Shown here: in pieces, positions 62,610-64,000 of the stretch | How positions within the stretch are numbered: position 1 is the first letter of the stretch | How the letters are laid out: every line of letters begins with the position of its first letter | NCBI GenBank assembly: GCA_014529385.2 | Contig: CM043969.1 | Coordinates: 11,986,648 to 12,050,647 of the forward strand | Length of the DNA stretch: 64,000 nt | Origin: Adiantum capillus-veneris | Taxonomy: Eukaryota > Streptophyta > Polypodiopsida > Polypodiales > Pteridaceae | Direction: 5' to 3' | Notes under the pieces: model-generated | What the model was told of the DNA's origin: nothing | Database searches by the model: none | Seen by the model: only the letters and a program-made list of their open reading frames with translations | Made by a program: the position numbers and the translations under genes

Positions 62610-63060
62610 AAATGTGTCGCACCACAATGCGAGTGGTAGGTTTATCTCACACAACTATTGACTTGCTAGCGCTATGCATCGACAAAAAAATATCGCACCA
62701 CAATGCGAATGGGAGCTCTCTCCACAATATGGGTGGTCTCTCTATCGCATTGTGACGCGACATCCAAATGTCGCGCCACAACGCGATAGGAAGAAATGTC
62801 CACGATATGGGTGGTCCCTATCGCGTTGTGACGCGACATTCAAATGTCGCACGACAACGCGATAGGGAGGTATGTCCATGATATGGGTGGTCCCTATCGC
62901 GTTGTGACACGACATCCAAATGTCAAATCACAACGTGATAGAGAGGCATCACCACAACATGGTTGGTCCCTATCGCGCTGTGGTGCGCCTTTAAGAGTAT
63001 CGTGCCACAACGCAATAAGCTGGTTTGTTCGAACAAGGCACATCCCATATCGCGTTGTAC
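62610..63060. repeat. Tandem array of hairpin-forming repeats, 76-78 bp period
   Basis: GGGTGGTC-type starts fall at 62,731, 62,809, 62,885 and 62,961 (last one GGTTGGTC). Each unit contains an inverted repeat. In the best one (62,816-62,867), CCCTATCGCGTTGTGACGCG and following bases pair with the right arm at 22 of 25 positions around a 2-base loop. More diverged units flank the array. No coding potential is credible here. Confidence 0.85.
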
Positions 63061-64000
63061 CGCTACAACCACATAGTCGACCTCGTGCCCTAGTAGAGAT
63101 GCAGTATGCCACGTGTCGTTCATGCAATGATGCACTCTTCCCAATGATGATGAGCGACTCAATTAATTGTGGTCGCCACACGTTTGGTAATGATGATGAT
63201 GTCTTTGATGATTATATAACGTTTCTATTTTCGTTGTGAGCGGGATGGAAACACTCACAACACCTCTATAATCATCCGACACACACTCTTGGGATGATAC
63301 ACACACACACTATGGGACACCACTCGGCTTACACAACCCACCTGTCCGAGACAGGGAAAACACCGATGGAGTGAGAGGAGAGAGACTATCCATTTGTTCA
63401 CTCAACACAAAGACACACACCCCCCCCCCCCCCCAAAAAAAAACTCAGCTCAAAAGAAAAATATTTCTGATGTTTAGATACAATTGAGCTTGGGCCAACA
63501 CCAATGGGGCAAATAGCTCACACAATATGGATGAAATATGCCAGAGAGACAATTACAAATTTGAGCAGAGGCTTCGCTCACAGGAGAAACTTACACAACC
63601 AAAACAATAGAAAAACAGTGAATAATTTGGCAAAATGGATAGCACATTGCATCCGAAACGGCCCAAAAACCCAGTCTAGAATATCAAAGTGCTCAAATCC
63701 GACCTCGAATGAGCAGTTTATGGCCAAACAGGCTCCAAAAAATAGCAAAAAGTGAGTTGCAGGTGTTCCTCTCTTCTCTCTACATTTTGCTAGTTTTTTT
63801 CTTAGGTTGTTCAGTGTCCACACTTCACTTTATCCCTTGGGCACCTTTGGCCTTTTGATTGACCTCAAACGGACCCTGAGCAGGCCAAAAAAGGCCACGC
63901 AATGTGTTTTTGTTACCTTTCTACATCCATCTGCACACCTGGCACTCAACTTTTCTCAATAATGCATCCCGCAATCACGTGAAGTGGTCCCCAAATATAC
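63061..64000. other. Right-end stretch with no recognised gene
   Basis: It contains an AC-rich microsatellite near 63,300-63,312 and a run of about 16 C followed by 9 A at 63,421-63,443. ORFs here are short and unsupported. Confidence 0.5.

Noticed and set aside
1-64000. tRNA, rRNA or other structural RNA genes
   Set aside because: No cloverleaf-like or rRNA-like sequence was noticed on either strand; the only tRNA-related sequences are primer-binding sites. A tRNA or covariance-model scan was not possible.

Overview
This is a eukaryotic, almost certainly land-plant, nuclear window made mostly of retroelements in different states of decay. The plant signature is clear: Ty3/gypsy polyproteins of the non-chromodomain (Athila/Tat-like) type, copia fragments with a Met-tRNA type primer site, plant L1-like LINEs with a DUF4283-like ORF1, and a PLS-type PPR pseudogene. 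The repeated 'SPDAITYxxILKxCG' style of that pseudogene is one I associate with ferns, so a fern or another large, repeat-rich genome is my guess (inference). No rRNA, tRNA, CRISPR or bacterial-type operon was seen.

Layout. (1) 1 to about 11.3 kb: Ty3/gypsy element A on the + strand, cut by the left window edge, with gag, zinc knuckles, protease, RT, RNase H, integrase, a second protease-like domain and a W-x-P-K tail; a small acidic ORF and a long non-coding stretch lead to a candidate 3' LTR near 11.3 kb. (2) 11.9-13.7 kb: a broken PPR gene. (3) 13.7-19.5 kb: old DNA with a decayed copia integrase joined to a gypsy integrase tail. (4) 19.55-27.40 kb: LINE A, with a 12-bp target-site duplication and poly-A, containing a 2.2-kb tandem duplication. 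(5) 28.7-50.75 kb: LINE B, split by Ty3/gypsy element B (29,555-48,776, minus strand), which has a 5-bp TSD (CCAAC), about 930-bp LTRs and an extra deleted LTR in tandem. (6) 50.8-56 kb: copia fragments. (7) 57.6-63.1 kb: a transposase-like pseudogene, an unidentified TATA-driven minus-strand gene, a small lysine/glutamate-rich ORF and a tandem array of hairpins. The last kilobase shows no gene.

The most unusual material is in element B. Nine copies of a 24-bp palindrome sit in two non-coding blocks. One block is just upstream of the gag unit and the other just upstream of a large coiled-coil accessory ORF at the 3' end. The blocks have matching spacing, and the palindromes are nearly invariant while the sequence between them has diverged. 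This looks like a duplicated regulatory leader with operator-like sites. Element B also has two complete HHCC integrase zinc-finger modules exactly 126 residues apart. Both A and B carry a second retropepsin-like D-[ST]-G domain downstream of integrase, an order I do not know from standard Ty3/gypsy elements.

None of the retroelements is intact. Frame breaks and stops occur throughout, three of the breaks beside runs of four or five G, so either real decay or consensus errors should be kept in mind. All calls were made by reading the sequence; no database search was done.
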